Part shown: piece by piece, positions 34,159 through 41,934 of the stretch | Layout of the letters: each line of letters begins with the position of its first letter | Numbering within the stretch: the first letter of the stretch is position 1 | Assembly (NCBI RefSeq): GCF_007859655.1 | Contig: NZ_CP042304.1 | Span: forward strand, 2,418,001-2,482,000 | Origin: Devosia ginsengisoli | Lineage (GTDB): Bacteria > Pseudomonadota > Alphaproteobacteria > Rhizobiales > Devosiaceae | Direction: 5' to 3' | Length of the DNA stretch: 64,000 bases | Position numbers and translations under genes: made by a program | Notes under the pieces: generated by a model | What the model was told of the DNA's origin: nothing | The model's input: the letters and a program-made list of their open reading frames with translations, nothing else | Database searches by the model: none

Positions 34159-35145
34159 ATGACGCAAGGCTATGATCCCTACCACCTGGCCAGCCCGACC
34201 GTTTACCTCGTCAAGATCGTGATTTTCCTGGTGCTGGTGGCGCTGGTCGCGGCCATCCTGTTCACCAATATCGTCACCTTCTTCTGGGCTAACCCCTTTA
34301 TCAATTCGCTGATTTTCTTCTCGCTGTTCATCGGCATCTTCCTCAGCTTCCGCCAGGTCATTCGCCTGTTCCCCGAGGTGAAGTGGGTCAATTCCCTGCA
34401 GGACGGCACCTCGACCAATGTGCGTCCGCCCATCCTGCTCGCGCCGGTCGCCGGCATATTGCGCGAGCGGATCGGGGAAGCGGTGATCACGCCCTCCTCC
34501 ATGCGCTCCATCCTCGATTCGGTCGGCAACCGGCTCGACGAAGCCAAGGACACCTCGCGCTATCTCACGGGCCTCTTGGTTTTCCTCGGCCTCATGGGCA
34601 CTTTCTACGGCCTGCTGGAAACCGTGGGTTCGGTGGCCGGCGTCATCAATGCGCTGGACGTCACTTCCGCCGACAGCGCCGCCCTGTTCGGCAATCTCAA
34701 AGAGGGCCTGGCCGCACCCCTGGGCGGCATGGGCACCGCCTTTTCGTCATCGCTGTTCGGCCTTGCCGGTTCGCTGGTCCTGGGTTTCCTCGACCTCCAG
34801 ACCAGCCAGGCGCAGAATGCCTTCTATACCGATCTCGAGGACTGGATGACCTCGATGACCGAGCTCGATCACCCGGTCAGCGCCATGCAGGCCAGCGCCG
34901 GTGGCCCGGAAATGCAGGCCATGTTCGACAAGCTCGGCGACAGCATGCAGAGCCGGGATTCCAGCCAGAACGCCATCCGCGCCATGGCCGAGCTGGCGCG
35001 CGGTATTGACGGGCTGGTCAAGCATATCCGTACCGAGCAGGACGATCTGCGCAAGCACATCACCGAGCAGGGCGAAACCAACCAGAAGCTGCGCGAATTG
35101 ATCGAGGCGGTGCTGTCGCAAGGCGACAACGAGCGGCGGAACTAA
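34159..35145 (+). CDS. MotA/TolQ/ExbB-family proton-channel protein
   Basis: A 328-residue inner-membrane protein with helices near 15-37, 45-65, 140-165 and 190-215 and the family core LLVFLGLMGTFYGLLETVGSVAGVI ... FGNLKEGLAAPLGGMGTAFSSSLFGLAGSLVLGFLD. A long cytoplasmic tail (225-328) ends in a coiled coil. It pairs with the next gene (OmpA-domain stator-like), four bases away, forming a MotA/MotB-like motor. No flagellar gene is nearby, so it is probably an envelope-energising complex, not a flagellar stator. Confidence 0.85.
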   Translation: MTQGYDPYHLASPTVYLVKIVIFLVLVALVAAILFTNIVTFFWANPFINSLIFFSLFIGIFLSFRQVIRLFPEVKWVNSLQDGTSTNVRPPILLAPVAGILRERIGEAVITPSSMRSILDSVGNRLDEAKDTSRYLTGLLVFLGLMGTFYGLLETVGSVAGVINALDVTSADSAALFGNLKEGLAAPLGGMGTAFSSSLFGLAGSLVLGFLDLQTSQAQNAFYTDLEDWMTSMTELDHPVSAMQASAGGPEMQAMFDKLGDSMQSRDSSQNAIRAMAELARGIDGLVKHIRTEQDDLRKHITEQGETNQKLRELIEAVLSQGDNERRN

Positions 35146-35148
35146 CCC

Positions 35149-36174
35149 ATGGCCTTTGCCCGCGCCCGCCGTCGCCAGGAGGCCAATTACTGGCCCGGCT
35201 TCGTCGACGCCCTGTCGAGCCTGCTGCTCGTCATCATCTTCATGCTGTCCCTGTTCATGCTGACCCAGTTCTTCCTGGGCCGGGAAATCCAGGGCCGCGA
35301 CTCCGCGCTGGCCCGCCTCAACAGCCAGATTGCCGAGCTGACCGACCTGCTGCAGCTCGAACGCGCCAATTCCGACGATCTGACCACCCAGATCGCCACG
35401 CTGACAGCCACGCTGGGCAGCGCCCAGGCCGATAATGCCAGCCTCAGCAGCCAGCTTGCCGGCATCGGTGCCGGCCTTGGTGACAAGGATGCCGCCATTG
35501 CCGGCCTCGAGGATGACCTGATGGCGGCCCAGGAACTGTCCGACGAGGCCAATGCCCAGGTCGCGCTGCTCAACCAGCAGCTTGCCGCCCTGCGCACCCA
35601 GATCGGCGCGCTGGAAGCCGCCCTCGAAGCCTCGGAAACCCGCGATACCGAATCGCGCACCCAGATCGCCGATCTCGGCCGCCGCCTCAACCTGGCTTTG
35701 GCCCAGCGCGTACAGGACCTCTCGCGCTACCGTTCCGACTTCTTCGGCCGCCTGCGCGAAATCCTCGAAGGCCGCGCCGATGTCCGCGTCGTGGGCGACC
35801 GCTTTGTGTTCCAGTCCGAAGTGCTGTTCGCCCCCGGCCAGGCCGATATTTCGTCCGAAGGCACGCCCGACCTCGACGCTTTGGCCGAAGCCATCTTGCA
35901 GCTCGAAACAGAGATTCCGCCCGACATCAACTGGGTTTTGCGCATCGACGGCCACACCGATATCAGGCCGATCTCCAATGCCCGCTTCCCCTCGAACTGG
36001 GAACTGTCGGCTGCCCGCGCCATTTCGGTGGCACAATATCTGGTGAGCAAGGGCGTCTCGCCCAACCGCCTGGTCGCCGCCGGCTTCGGCGAATTCACCC
36101 CACTCGACCCCGGCAATACCGAAGAAGCCTATCGGCGGAACCGCAGGATCGAGTTCAAGCTGACGGAGGGGTGA
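35149..36174 (+). CDS. MotB-like peptidoglycan-binding OmpA-domain protein
   Basis: A 341-residue partner of the preceding channel. It has a short basic N-terminus, one membrane helix (about 20-45: FVDALSSLLLVIIFMLSLFML) that carries an aspartate as in MotB/TolR, a long coiled coil (50-185) and a C-terminal OmpA domain with LRIDGHTDIRPI, WELSAARAISVAQYL and NRRIEF. The coiled coil is longer than in MotB. The pair is conserved in Hyphomicrobiales as far as I know; its role is not settled. Confidence 0.87.
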   Translation: MAFARARRRQEANYWPGFVDALSSLLLVIIFMLSLFMLTQFFLGREIQGRDSALARLNSQIAELTDLLQLERANSDDLTTQIATLTATLGSAQADNASLSSQLAGIGAGLGDKDAAIAGLEDDLMAAQELSDEANAQVALLNQQLAALRTQIGALEAALEASETRDTESRTQIADLGRRLNLALAQRVQDLSRYRSDFFGRLREILEGRADVRVVGDRFVFQSEVLFAPGQADISSEGTPDLDALAEAILQLETEIPPDINWVLRIDGHTDIRPISNARFPSNWELSAARAISVAQYLVSKGVSPNRLVAAGFGEFTPLDPGNTEEAYRRNRRIEFKLTEG

Positions 36175-36279
36175 TCGGCGACGGCGCAGCGCGCCGGCAA
36201 ATCGCTCCAGTGGAGCGATTTGAGCCGATCACGGGTCGAGCCTTGCGAGACCCCGGGCCGGCGCCTGGGAGCCACAATG

Positions 36280-38091
36280 CTACCCCGCATCGTCCAGCCG
36301 AAACTGCAACCGCGCCAGCTCGGCATAGCGCCCGCCCTTGGCGACCAGTTCGTCATGCGTGCCCTGGTCGATGATGTGGCCGCCATCGAGCACCAGGATC
36401 TTGTCGGCGTCGCGAATGGTGGCCAGCCTATGGGCGATGACCAGCGTGGTGCGGCCCGCCATCAGGTGCTCCAGCGCGGTCTGCACCAGCCGCTCGCTCT
36501 GCGCATCCAGCGCGCTGGTGGCCTCGTCGAGCAACAGGATGGGTGCATTCTTGAGAATGGCGCGCGCAATGGCGAGGCGCTGCTTCTGCCCGCCCGACAG
36601 CATGACGCCGCGTTCGCCCACCATCGTGTCATAGCCCAGCGGCAGGTCCATCACGAAATCATGCACCAAAGCGGCGCGTGACGCCGCCTCCACCTCGGCC
36701 TCATCAGCATCAGGTTTGCCGAAGCGGATATTCTCGGCAATCGTGCCGGCAAAGATGGTCGGCTCCTGCTCGACATAGGCAAAGCGTTGCCGCAATTCGC
36801 GCAGGCGCACATCGCGAATATCCACGCCATCGACGCGGATCACCCCGTCGCTGACATCATAGAAGCGCTGCAGCAGCGACAGGGTCGTGGATTTACCCGA
36901 GCCCGAGGCCCCGACCAGCGCCACCGTCTCCCCGCGCCCAACACTGAAATCGAGCCCGGTCAGAACTGGTTCGGACCCGTCATAGGAGAAATTGACCTTT
37001 TCGAACGCCACCGTGCCCAGCGCGGGAACAGGCAGCGCCACCGGATTGGCCGCTTCACGGATGGTGGGTTCGGTATCGAGGATTTCGGTCAGCCTTTCGG
37101 TGGCGCCAGCCACCGATTGCAGCGTGCCCAGCACTTCGCTGACATTGGTCAGCGCGCCCGAAGCCATCAGCGCATAGACGAGGAACTGCGCCAGTTGCCC
37201 GGCCGTCACCGTGCCCTCGAAGACCGAGCGGGCACCCCACCAGACCAGGAACACCAGGGCTGCCGTGCCGAGGAAAATCACCATGCCGACCAGCACGGAG
37301 CGTGCCAGCAGCCGGCGCACTTCGGCGCTGTAGCTGGCTTCGCTGCGCTCGTCATATTGGGCAGCCTGCACCGGCTCCTGGGTGAACGACTTAACCGTGC
37401 GGGTGGCGCCCAGCATTTCGGTGGCCATGGCGGAAAGATCGGCCAGCGCATCCTGCGTCCGGCGCGACATGCCACGCAGCCGGCGGGCAAAGGTGATAAC
37501 GGGGAAGAGAATGGCCGGCGCCGCAATCACCACGGCCAAAGTCAGGATCGGACTGGTCAGCAGCATCATGATCAGCGCGCCGACAATGGTGACCATCGAG
37601 CGCAAGGCCAGCGAGAAGCTCGATCCCACCGCGCCGCGGATCATCGCCACGTCGCCATTGAGCCGGCTGGTGAGTTCGCCCACCCGATGTGTATCGAAAT
37701 AGCGCGCATCCAGCCCCAGCAGGTGCGCGAACACCGCCTGCCGCAGATCGGCCAGCACGCGCTCGCCGATGACCGAGATGAAATAGAACCGCGCCCCGCT
37801 CGCCACCGCCATGATGGCCGCAACACCCACGATCAGCCAACCATAGCGGCCGACATTTTCCAGGTTCTGCGTAATGAAGCCCTGGTCGATGGCCCCACCC
37901 AGCAGCGCCGGAATGGCCAGCGAGGCGACGGCCGACACCAGCAGGAAGGCCACGGTGAGCCCCAGCCGCACCGGATAGCGCAGCATGAAGGGCACCAGCT
38001 TGCGCAATGGCTGCAGCTTGCGGGGGTTGACGACCGGAGTCGCTACGATCTTTTCGGCGTCAGCCTGAGCCGGGGCGGCCTGGTCTGTCAT
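36280..38091 (-). CDS. ABC transporter, fused membrane and ATPase domains (MsbA-like)
   Basis: A 603-residue ABCB-type exporter half. Six membrane helices fill residues 30-320, followed by an ATPase domain with Walker A GASGSGKST, the Q-loop FAYVEQEPTIFAGTI, signature LSGGQKQR, Walker B ILLLDEATSALD and the switch histidine in IAHRLATI. The ATG at 38091 is chosen; the upstream in-frame region to 38271 lacks coding signs. It runs divergently from rpmE. The substrate, lipid or drug, cannot be told. Confidence 0.92.
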   Translation of the reverse strand: MTDQAAPAQADAEKIVATPVVNPRKLQPLRKLVPFMLRYPVRLGLTVAFLLVSAVASLAIPALLGGAIDQGFITQNLENVGRYGWLIVGVAAIMAVASGARFYFISVIGERVLADLRQAVFAHLLGLDARYFDTHRVGELTSRLNGDVAMIRGAVGSSFSLALRSMVTIVGALIMMLLTSPILTLAVVIAAPAILFPVITFARRLRGMSRRTQDALADLSAMATEMLGATRTVKSFTQEPVQAAQYDERSEASYSAEVRRLLARSVLVGMVIFLGTAALVFLVWWGARSVFEGTVTAGQLAQFLVYALMASGALTNVSEVLGTLQSVAGATERLTEILDTEPTIREAANPVALPVPALGTVAFEKVNFSYDGSEPVLTGLDFSVGRGETVALVGASGSGKSTTLSLLQRFYDVSDGVIRVDGVDIRDVRLRELRQRFAYVEQEPTIFAGTIAENIRFGKPDADEAEVEAASRAALVHDFVMDLPLGYDTMVGERGVMLSGGQKQRLAIARAILKNAPILLLDEATSALDAQSERLVQTALEHLMAGRTTLVIAHRLATIRDADKILVLDGGHIIDQGTHDELVAKGGRYAELARLQFRLDDAG

Positions 38092-38299
38092 CGCGAGGTT
38101 ACGCCACCTGTTTTGGGGAAAGGCTGGATTGGTGCTTGGATATAGGCACTGCCTGGCGGGGCGGCAACAGCTTTGTCCGGTGCGAAATTGCCGCGCCCGC
38201 GCCCTTGCGGAGAAGCCGGGCTTTCTGTATGAAGCCGGCAACACCAGTTTTAGATGCTCTCCGGGCGCCACGGCGCCCGTTTGATTTGAGGCGATACCG

Positions 38300-38521
38300 A
38301 TGAAGGCTGATATCCATCCGGACTACCACACCATCACTGTGGTCATGACCGACGGCACCACTTACGAAACCCGCTCGACCTACGGCAAGGCCGGCGACAC
38401 CCTGCAGCTCGACATCGACTCCAAGACCCATCCGGCCTGGACCGGTGGCACGGGCCAACTGCTCGACCGCGGCGGCCGCGTTTCGCGCTTCAAGGAGCGT
38501 TTCAAGGGTCTCGGCATCTAA
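38300..38521 (+). CDS. rpmE: 50S ribosomal protein L31
   Basis: A 73-residue L31: [30 protein letters not shown] ... [32 protein letters not shown]. It has no CxxC pair, so it is the zinc-free type. GAGGCGATACCG precedes the ATG, and a strong terminator follows. Divergent from the ABC transporter, a usual pairing in this order. Confidence 0.96.
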   Translation: MKADIHPDYHTITVVMTDGTTYETRSTYGKAGDTLQLDIDSKTHPAWTGGTGQLLDRGGRVSRFKERFKGLGI

Positions 38522-38541
38522 GCCGATCCGCGATGAATTCG

Positions 38542-38575
38542 AAAAGCCCGGCCAGTGTGCCGGGCTTTTTGTTTT
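38542..38575 (+). terminator. Intrinsic terminator after rpmE
   Basis: Stem AAAAGCCCGGC / GCCGGGCTTTT with loop CAGTGT, followed by TTGTTTTG. Convincing rho-independent terminator. Confidence 0.92.
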
Positions 38576-38765
38576 GCCAGCCTTGTTGTGCACAGTCGTT
38601 GTAACACCCACCATGTCATCCCGGCCTTGAGCCGGGATCCATCCTGAGATGTGTCGGGGCATGCTCGGTGGCTCATCCATCGACCTTGCGGCCGTAGCCA
38701 AATCTCAAGCCAGCCCCGGCTCAAGGGGAAGTGTTTATTTCGAGCGCTTGGTGCTTGGGGCGTTC

Positions 38766-38915
38766 CCCTTCTCCCCTCGTGGGAGAAGGTGCCCGAAGGG
38801 CGGATGAGGGGGCGCCGCGTTATCCCTCATCATTGAAGCATGGGCGGACGCAGCCCCTCACCCGGAAATCCGCTGAACGCGGATTTCCACCCTCTCCCAC
38901 GAGGGGAGAGGGGTA
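38766..38915. repeat. Large imperfect inverted repeat
   Basis: Outer arms CCCTTCTCCCCTCGTGGGAG and CTCCCACGAGGGGAGAGGGG-like at the ends; inside is a second palindrome GGAAATCCGCT-GAA-CGCGGATTTCC (38863-38887). Resembles the dispersed intergenic elements of families A and B in design but not in sequence. Confidence 0.7.
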
Positions 38916-39003
38916 ACCGGCCTCTTGCGTCCAAAGGGAACACTCCAGGCTCTAGGCCGGGGTGACACCGCAAGTGGGGATGTCTCGAGCGCTACTGAAA
39001 AAC

Positions 39004-39528
39004 CTAAACCCGGCCGAACGCCGCCTTGAGTCGGGCCAACTGGTCGGCAATGCCATTGGCCGTGCCCGGATCGAGCTCGGGCATGCGGCCACGCTCCAGC
39101 GTATCGAACTGCATTACCCGGTCGAACAGCCGGTCGCCCTTGTCGATATAGGCGCGCAGGGTTTCCGGCAATTGGTCGTAGCCCGGCCCGCCGCGTTCCG
39201 AAGGCGTGGCCGAAAACTTGACCTTCTCCTTTTCGGAGCGGGCATTTTCCTTGCTGATTTCGCCTTCGTTGACCGCGCGCTGCAACAGCAGCCATGAGGC
39301 CAGCTGCATCAGCCGCGTGGTCAGCCGCATGGATTCGGTGGCGTAGAGGAACGAGGCTTCGCGCCCCAGGATCCGGCTCTCATTGCGGCCTTCGCCGTCG
39401 AGATAGGCCGCCACGTCCTCGATCAGGCCCATGCCTTCGCGATAGAGCAGGTCGAATCCGCCCGACGCCACGATGCGTGGCCCGATGGCGATTGCCGGTC
39501 CTGTCTCTTTCAAATCCGTCAAACGCAT
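39004..39528 (-). CDS. rcdA: DUF1465 protein, RcdA-like
   Basis: RcdA is the adaptor that helps ClpXP destroy CtrA and other cell-cycle proteins in Caulobacter; the DUF1465 family contains it. The 174-residue product, from MRLTDL at 39528, is helical, with the family core LIEDVAAYLDGEGR, REASFLYATESMRLTTRLMQLASWLLLQRAVNEGEI, and a C-terminal LLDRVMQFD-like helix. Presence next to a TrcR gene further on fits a cell-cycle role. Orthology to RcdA is by family, not proven. Confidence 0.85.
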   Translation of the reverse strand: MRLTDLKETGPAIAIGPRIVASGGFDLLYREGMGLIEDVAAYLDGEGRNESRILGREASFLYATESMRLTTRLMQLASWLLLQRAVNEGEISKENARSEKEKVKFSATPSERGGPGYDQLPETLRAYIDKGDRLFDRVMQFDTLERGRMPELDPGTANGIADQLARLKAAFGRV

Positions 39529-39640
39529 GCTCCCTGACGATGGCCATGCTAGGCCCAAACCGGCAAGGCGTCATCCCTTGCGGTCCATCAAGCTAAAAAG
39601 AGCTTTAAGATCAGGGCCATACCAAGGCCAATAGGACGCC

Positions 39641-39670
39641 CAAAAGAAAAAGAGCGGCAAAAACCGCTCT
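39641..39670 (-). terminator. Intrinsic terminator, minus strand
   Basis: Stem AGAGCGG (39651-39657) / CCGCTCT (39664-39670) with loop CAAAAA, and on the minus strand a T tract TTTTTCTTTTG. It would stop transcripts coming from 39814-39993 or from a small RNA promoter near 39750, before rcdA. Confidence 0.8.
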
Positions 39671-39740
39671 CGAAGTTAACAGGGAGGCGTCAAACAGAGG
39701 GAGAAACCACTCTGCAAAATCCAGAACAATCTGAATAATG
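39641..39740 (-). ncRNA. Candidate small RNA or leader between small membrane protein gene and rcdA
   Basis: The minus strand has a clear terminator (AGAGCGG-TTTTTG-CCGCTCT then TTTTTCTTTT, 39641-39670), preceded by about 70 bases without a reading frame that hold unpaired pyrimidine-rich stretches (TTTCTCCCTCTG, CGCCTCCCTG) like the anti-ribosome-site seeds of rhizobial sRNAs. A CtrA-type site lies at 39760. The alternative is simply the 3' end of the 39814 gene transcript. Confidence 0.35.
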
Positions 39741-39759
39741 TCAGGTTACCGCCAAGAGA

Positions 39760-39774
39760 TTAATTCTCCGTTAA
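39760..39774. promoter_or_regulatory. CtrA-type site TTAA-N7-TTAA
   Basis: TTAA-TTCTCCG-TTAA, a full CtrA consensus, in the spacer upstream of rcdA and of the candidate small RNA, and downstream of the small membrane protein gene. CtrA is the global cell-cycle regulator of this class. The site is symmetrical, so direction is not given. Confidence 0.55.
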
Positions 39775-39813
39775 CAGGAGTCGATTTCTTAACCCTGACA
39801 GTCCGTTGCGCAA

Positions 39814-39993
39814 TCATGCCGGGGGCTGGGCCAGCAGGGCCGCAAGGCATTGCCAGATTCCCGAGCCGAGCAGGAGCGTCACGCCCCATGCTGCCACGCC
39901 CAGCAACAGGATCAGCACGCCATTGCCGATGGTGTCAGGCTGCTGCCCGAACCCGCCTGCGGAATTGCCCGATCTGGTGACATTGCGCGCCAT
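39814..39993 (-). CDS. Small membrane protein, unknown
   Basis: A 59-residue product starting MARNVTRSGNSAGGFGQQPD, with AGGGAG six bases before the ATG at 39993. One long hydrophobic segment (GNGVLILLLGVAAWGVTLLLG, about 24-44) is followed by a short second one ending AQPPA. I do not recognise the family. The good ribosome site supports it. Confidence 0.6.
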   Translation of the reverse strand: MARNVTRSGNSAGGFGQQPDTIGNGVLILLLGVAAWGVTLLLGSGIWQCLAALLAQPPA

Positions 39994-40202
39994 GTCGAAC
40001 TCCCTGGTTCGTCGCCGACGCACAAAGCTACGCCTCTCGCCCAAAATGTCTATCAATTCAGTAGTGTATTTTCTCCACCATGGCCGCCACGCGGGAAAAT
40101 CCTGCCGGCCGGCACTGGTTGAACGGATTCTGAATGGTCCGTTCCGGCCGCGCTCATCACCCGCGCGCTAAGCCGGAATCCTCACGTAATGAGGAGGAAT
40201 CG

Positions 40203-40451
40203 ATGACCACTCTTTCTGCTGGAGCCGCTGCCGGTCTGCTGGTCGCGCTCATGGTGATATCGACCACGGACGGCAATAGCGCCGAGCTGCTGCCCGCCGT
40301 GAACCAGGCCAAGGGCTTCGTCCATCCGGGCGATATCAGGGGCTTTAATCCCCAGCCCGACCCACCGCGCGAAATCGGCGGCTTCGACCCGCAGCCCGAC
40401 CCGCCGAAAGTGTTCGGCGATGGCTCGGTCAAGCCGGTCGGGCACGGCTAG
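40203..40451 (+). CDS. Small putatively exported PQPDPP-repeat protein
   Basis: An 82-residue product from ATG 40203 behind a strong GAGGAGG. A hydrophobic N-terminus (TTLSAGAAAGLLVALMVIS) could be a signal. The mature part has two copies of a proline motif: GFNPQPDPP (about 50-58) and GGFDPQPDPP (about 63-72), then a glycine-rich end. Short proteins with NPQPDPP motifs occur in other bacteria, but I know of no function. Family C repeat DNA follows directly. Confidence 0.65.
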   Translation: MTTLSAGAAAGLLVALMVISTTDGNSAELLPAVNQAKGFVHPGDIRGFNPQPDPPREIGGFDPQPDPPKVFGDGSVKPVGHG

Positions 40452-40505
40452 AGCGTTTCCAGCAAAAGTGGAGACGGTTTTGCGGTTCGGAAACGCGACA
40501 AAATA
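40449..40505. repeat. Dispersed repeat, family C, long copy
   Basis: Begins CTAGAGCGTTTCCAGCAAAA and ends GGTTCGGAAACGCGACAAAA. Arms GCGTTTCC (40453-40460) and GGAAACGC (40489-40496) pair. This kind of element is frequent in Hyphomicrobiales intergenic DNA. It lies between the convergent small-protein and DUF1192 genes and includes the former's stop codon. Confidence 0.7.
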
Positions 40506-40510
40506 AGGAC

Positions 40511-40693
40511 CTAGAACTTGAACGCGGCGTCCGCTGCCTTGCGCGTGGCGCCGCGGGCTTCGATCGTGGCCTTGAGCCGCTCGATCTCGACCTCGAGCAG
40601 GTTGATGCGCTCATGCAATTCCTCCACCGACATGGTGTCGATGGTCATGCCCACCTCATGGCCTTTGGGCTTCTTGATCTCTTCGTCAAACAT
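40511..40693 (-). CDS. DUF1192 family protein
   Basis: A 60-residue protein: MFDEEIKKPKGHEVGMTIDTMSVEELHERINLLEVEIERLKATIEARGATRKAADAAFKF. The whole length matches the DUF1192 pattern, with a central short coiled coil. Function unknown. It is divergent from the quinone oxidoreductase gene, its usual neighbour. Confidence 0.88.
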   Translation of the reverse strand: MFDEEIKKPKGHEVGMTIDTMSVEELHERINLLEVEIERLKATIEARGATRKAADAAFKF

Positions 40694-40778
40694 TGTTTCA
40701 GCCTCCTGCGCCAGGGTTGAACCCTCAGCTTAGCGCGAAAGGCTTGCCGAGCAAATCCGCATCGGCCAGCATGGTGGC

Positions 40779-41795
40779 ATGACACTTACCGATATGCACG
40801 CCATTGCCATCGCCCGCCCAGGCGGTCCCGAAGTCCTCGAACTCCAGCGCCTGCCCGCGCCCGCCTGCCGGGACGGCGAGGTGCTGATCCGCGTTGCCGC
40901 TGCCGGGGTCAACGGCCCCGACCTGGCCCAGCGTCGCGGCCACTACGATCCGCCGCCCGACGCCTCGCCCCTGCCCGGCCTCGAAGTTGCCGGCGAAATC
41001 GCCGCGCTTGGCGCTGGCGTCACCAACTGGCAGGTCGGCGACCGCGTCATGGCGCTGGTCAATGGCGGCGGCTATGCCGAATATGCCGCCGTGCCATCAG
41101 GCCAGGTGCTGCCCATCCCCGACGGCTGGAGCTTCGCCGAAGCCGCCGCCCTGCCCGAAACCTGGTTCACCGTCACCCAGACCCTGGTCATGCGCGCCGG
41201 ACTCGAACCGGGCATGACCGTGCTCGTGCATGGCGCCTCCGGCGGCATCGGTGGCGCCGCCATCCAGATATCAGCCATTCTCGGCGCCCGCGCCATCGGC
41301 GTCGTCTCGTCGCCTGAAAAGGCCGACTATGCCACCCGGCTCGGCGCCTTCGCCACCATCGACCATACCAGCGAGGACATTACAGCCCGCGCCTTGGCGC
41401 TGACCGACGGCAAGGGCGTCGATCGCGTGGTCGACATCATCGGCGGCAAGATGGCCGAACAGAATGTCGCCGCCTCGGCGCGAGGCGGCCATATCGTCCA
41501 GGTCTCGACGCTGGACGGCAGCACGGCCAGCCTGTCGCTGCGCGCCATCATGGCCAGGCAATTGACGCTGTCCGGCTCCACTCTGCGGCCGCAGACATCA
41601 GCCACCAAGGCCGCCATTGCCGATCGTATCCGTGCCGACCTGCTGCCCGCTTTGTCGCGGCCCGGTTTCGTCAAGCCATCAGTGGCGCACTTCCCGCTGG
41701 CCGAGGCCTCCGAGGCCCACCGCGCCATGGAAGCCCGCCGTCACCTGGGTAAAATCGTGTTGATCACGCCATTCGGCGCCGCTTCCTCTCCCTGA
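40779..41795 (+). CDS. NAD(P)H-quinone oxidoreductase (PIG3-like)
   Basis: A 338-residue zinc-free medium-chain reductase. Features are the N-terminal GroES-like domain (MHAIAIARPGGPEVLELQRLPAPAC, VAAAGVNGPDLAQRRGHYDPPPDASPLPGLEVAGEI) and a Rossmann domain with VLVHGASGGIGGAAIQIS (AxxGxxG type). It reduces quinones with NAD(P)H. Start at ATG 40779 or at 40794 (MHAIAI). It lies between DUF1192 and trcR, a common trio in this order. Confidence 0.93.
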   Translation: MTLTDMHAIAIARPGGPEVLELQRLPAPACRDGEVLIRVAAAGVNGPDLAQRRGHYDPPPDASPLPGLEVAGEIAALGAGVTNWQVGDRVMALVNGGGYAEYAAVPSGQVLPIPDGWSFAEAAALPETWFTVTQTLVMRAGLEPGMTVLVHGASGGIGGAAIQISAILGARAIGVVSSPEKADYATRLGAFATIDHTSEDITARALALTDGKGVDRVVDIIGGKMAEQNVAASARGGHIVQVSTLDGSTASLSLRAIMARQLTLSGSTLRPQTSATKAAIADRIRADLLPALSRPGFVKPSVAHFPLAEASEAHRAMEARRHLGKIVLITPFGAASSP

Positions 41796-41934
41796 AAGAG
41801 GCCGTAAAAAACCGACATCGCCATTGCGGATCGGCCGCTAAACCCATATATTGTGGCTTATTCCCCCTCAGCATAAAGCAAAGAGGCGGAGCGGCCCGGA
41901 GGAAAACCGGCCGCGCCTGCAGGAGAGTTTTATC

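Larger units (their letters stand above)
38522..39003. other. 482-base intergenic stretch between rpmE and rcdA
   Basis: No gene is supported. It holds the rpmE terminator, a small ATCCCGGC-TTGA-GCCGGGAT hairpin near 38618-38638 with a degenerate relative at about 38714, and the larger repeat at 38766-38915. Genes on both sides converge on it, so its repeats may act as transcription ends. Confidence 0.6.

Noticed and set aside
34159..36174. Zorya-type defence system
   Set aside because: The channel plus OmpA-domain pair resembles ZorA/ZorB in outline, but no ZorC, ZorD or ZorE neighbour is present; the flanks are efp-suhB and an ABC exporter.
36787..38145. 452-residue plus-strand frame opposite the ABC transporter
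   Set aside because: Arg/Gln/His-rich shadow with no recognisable motif; the ABC transporter on the minus strand is unambiguous.
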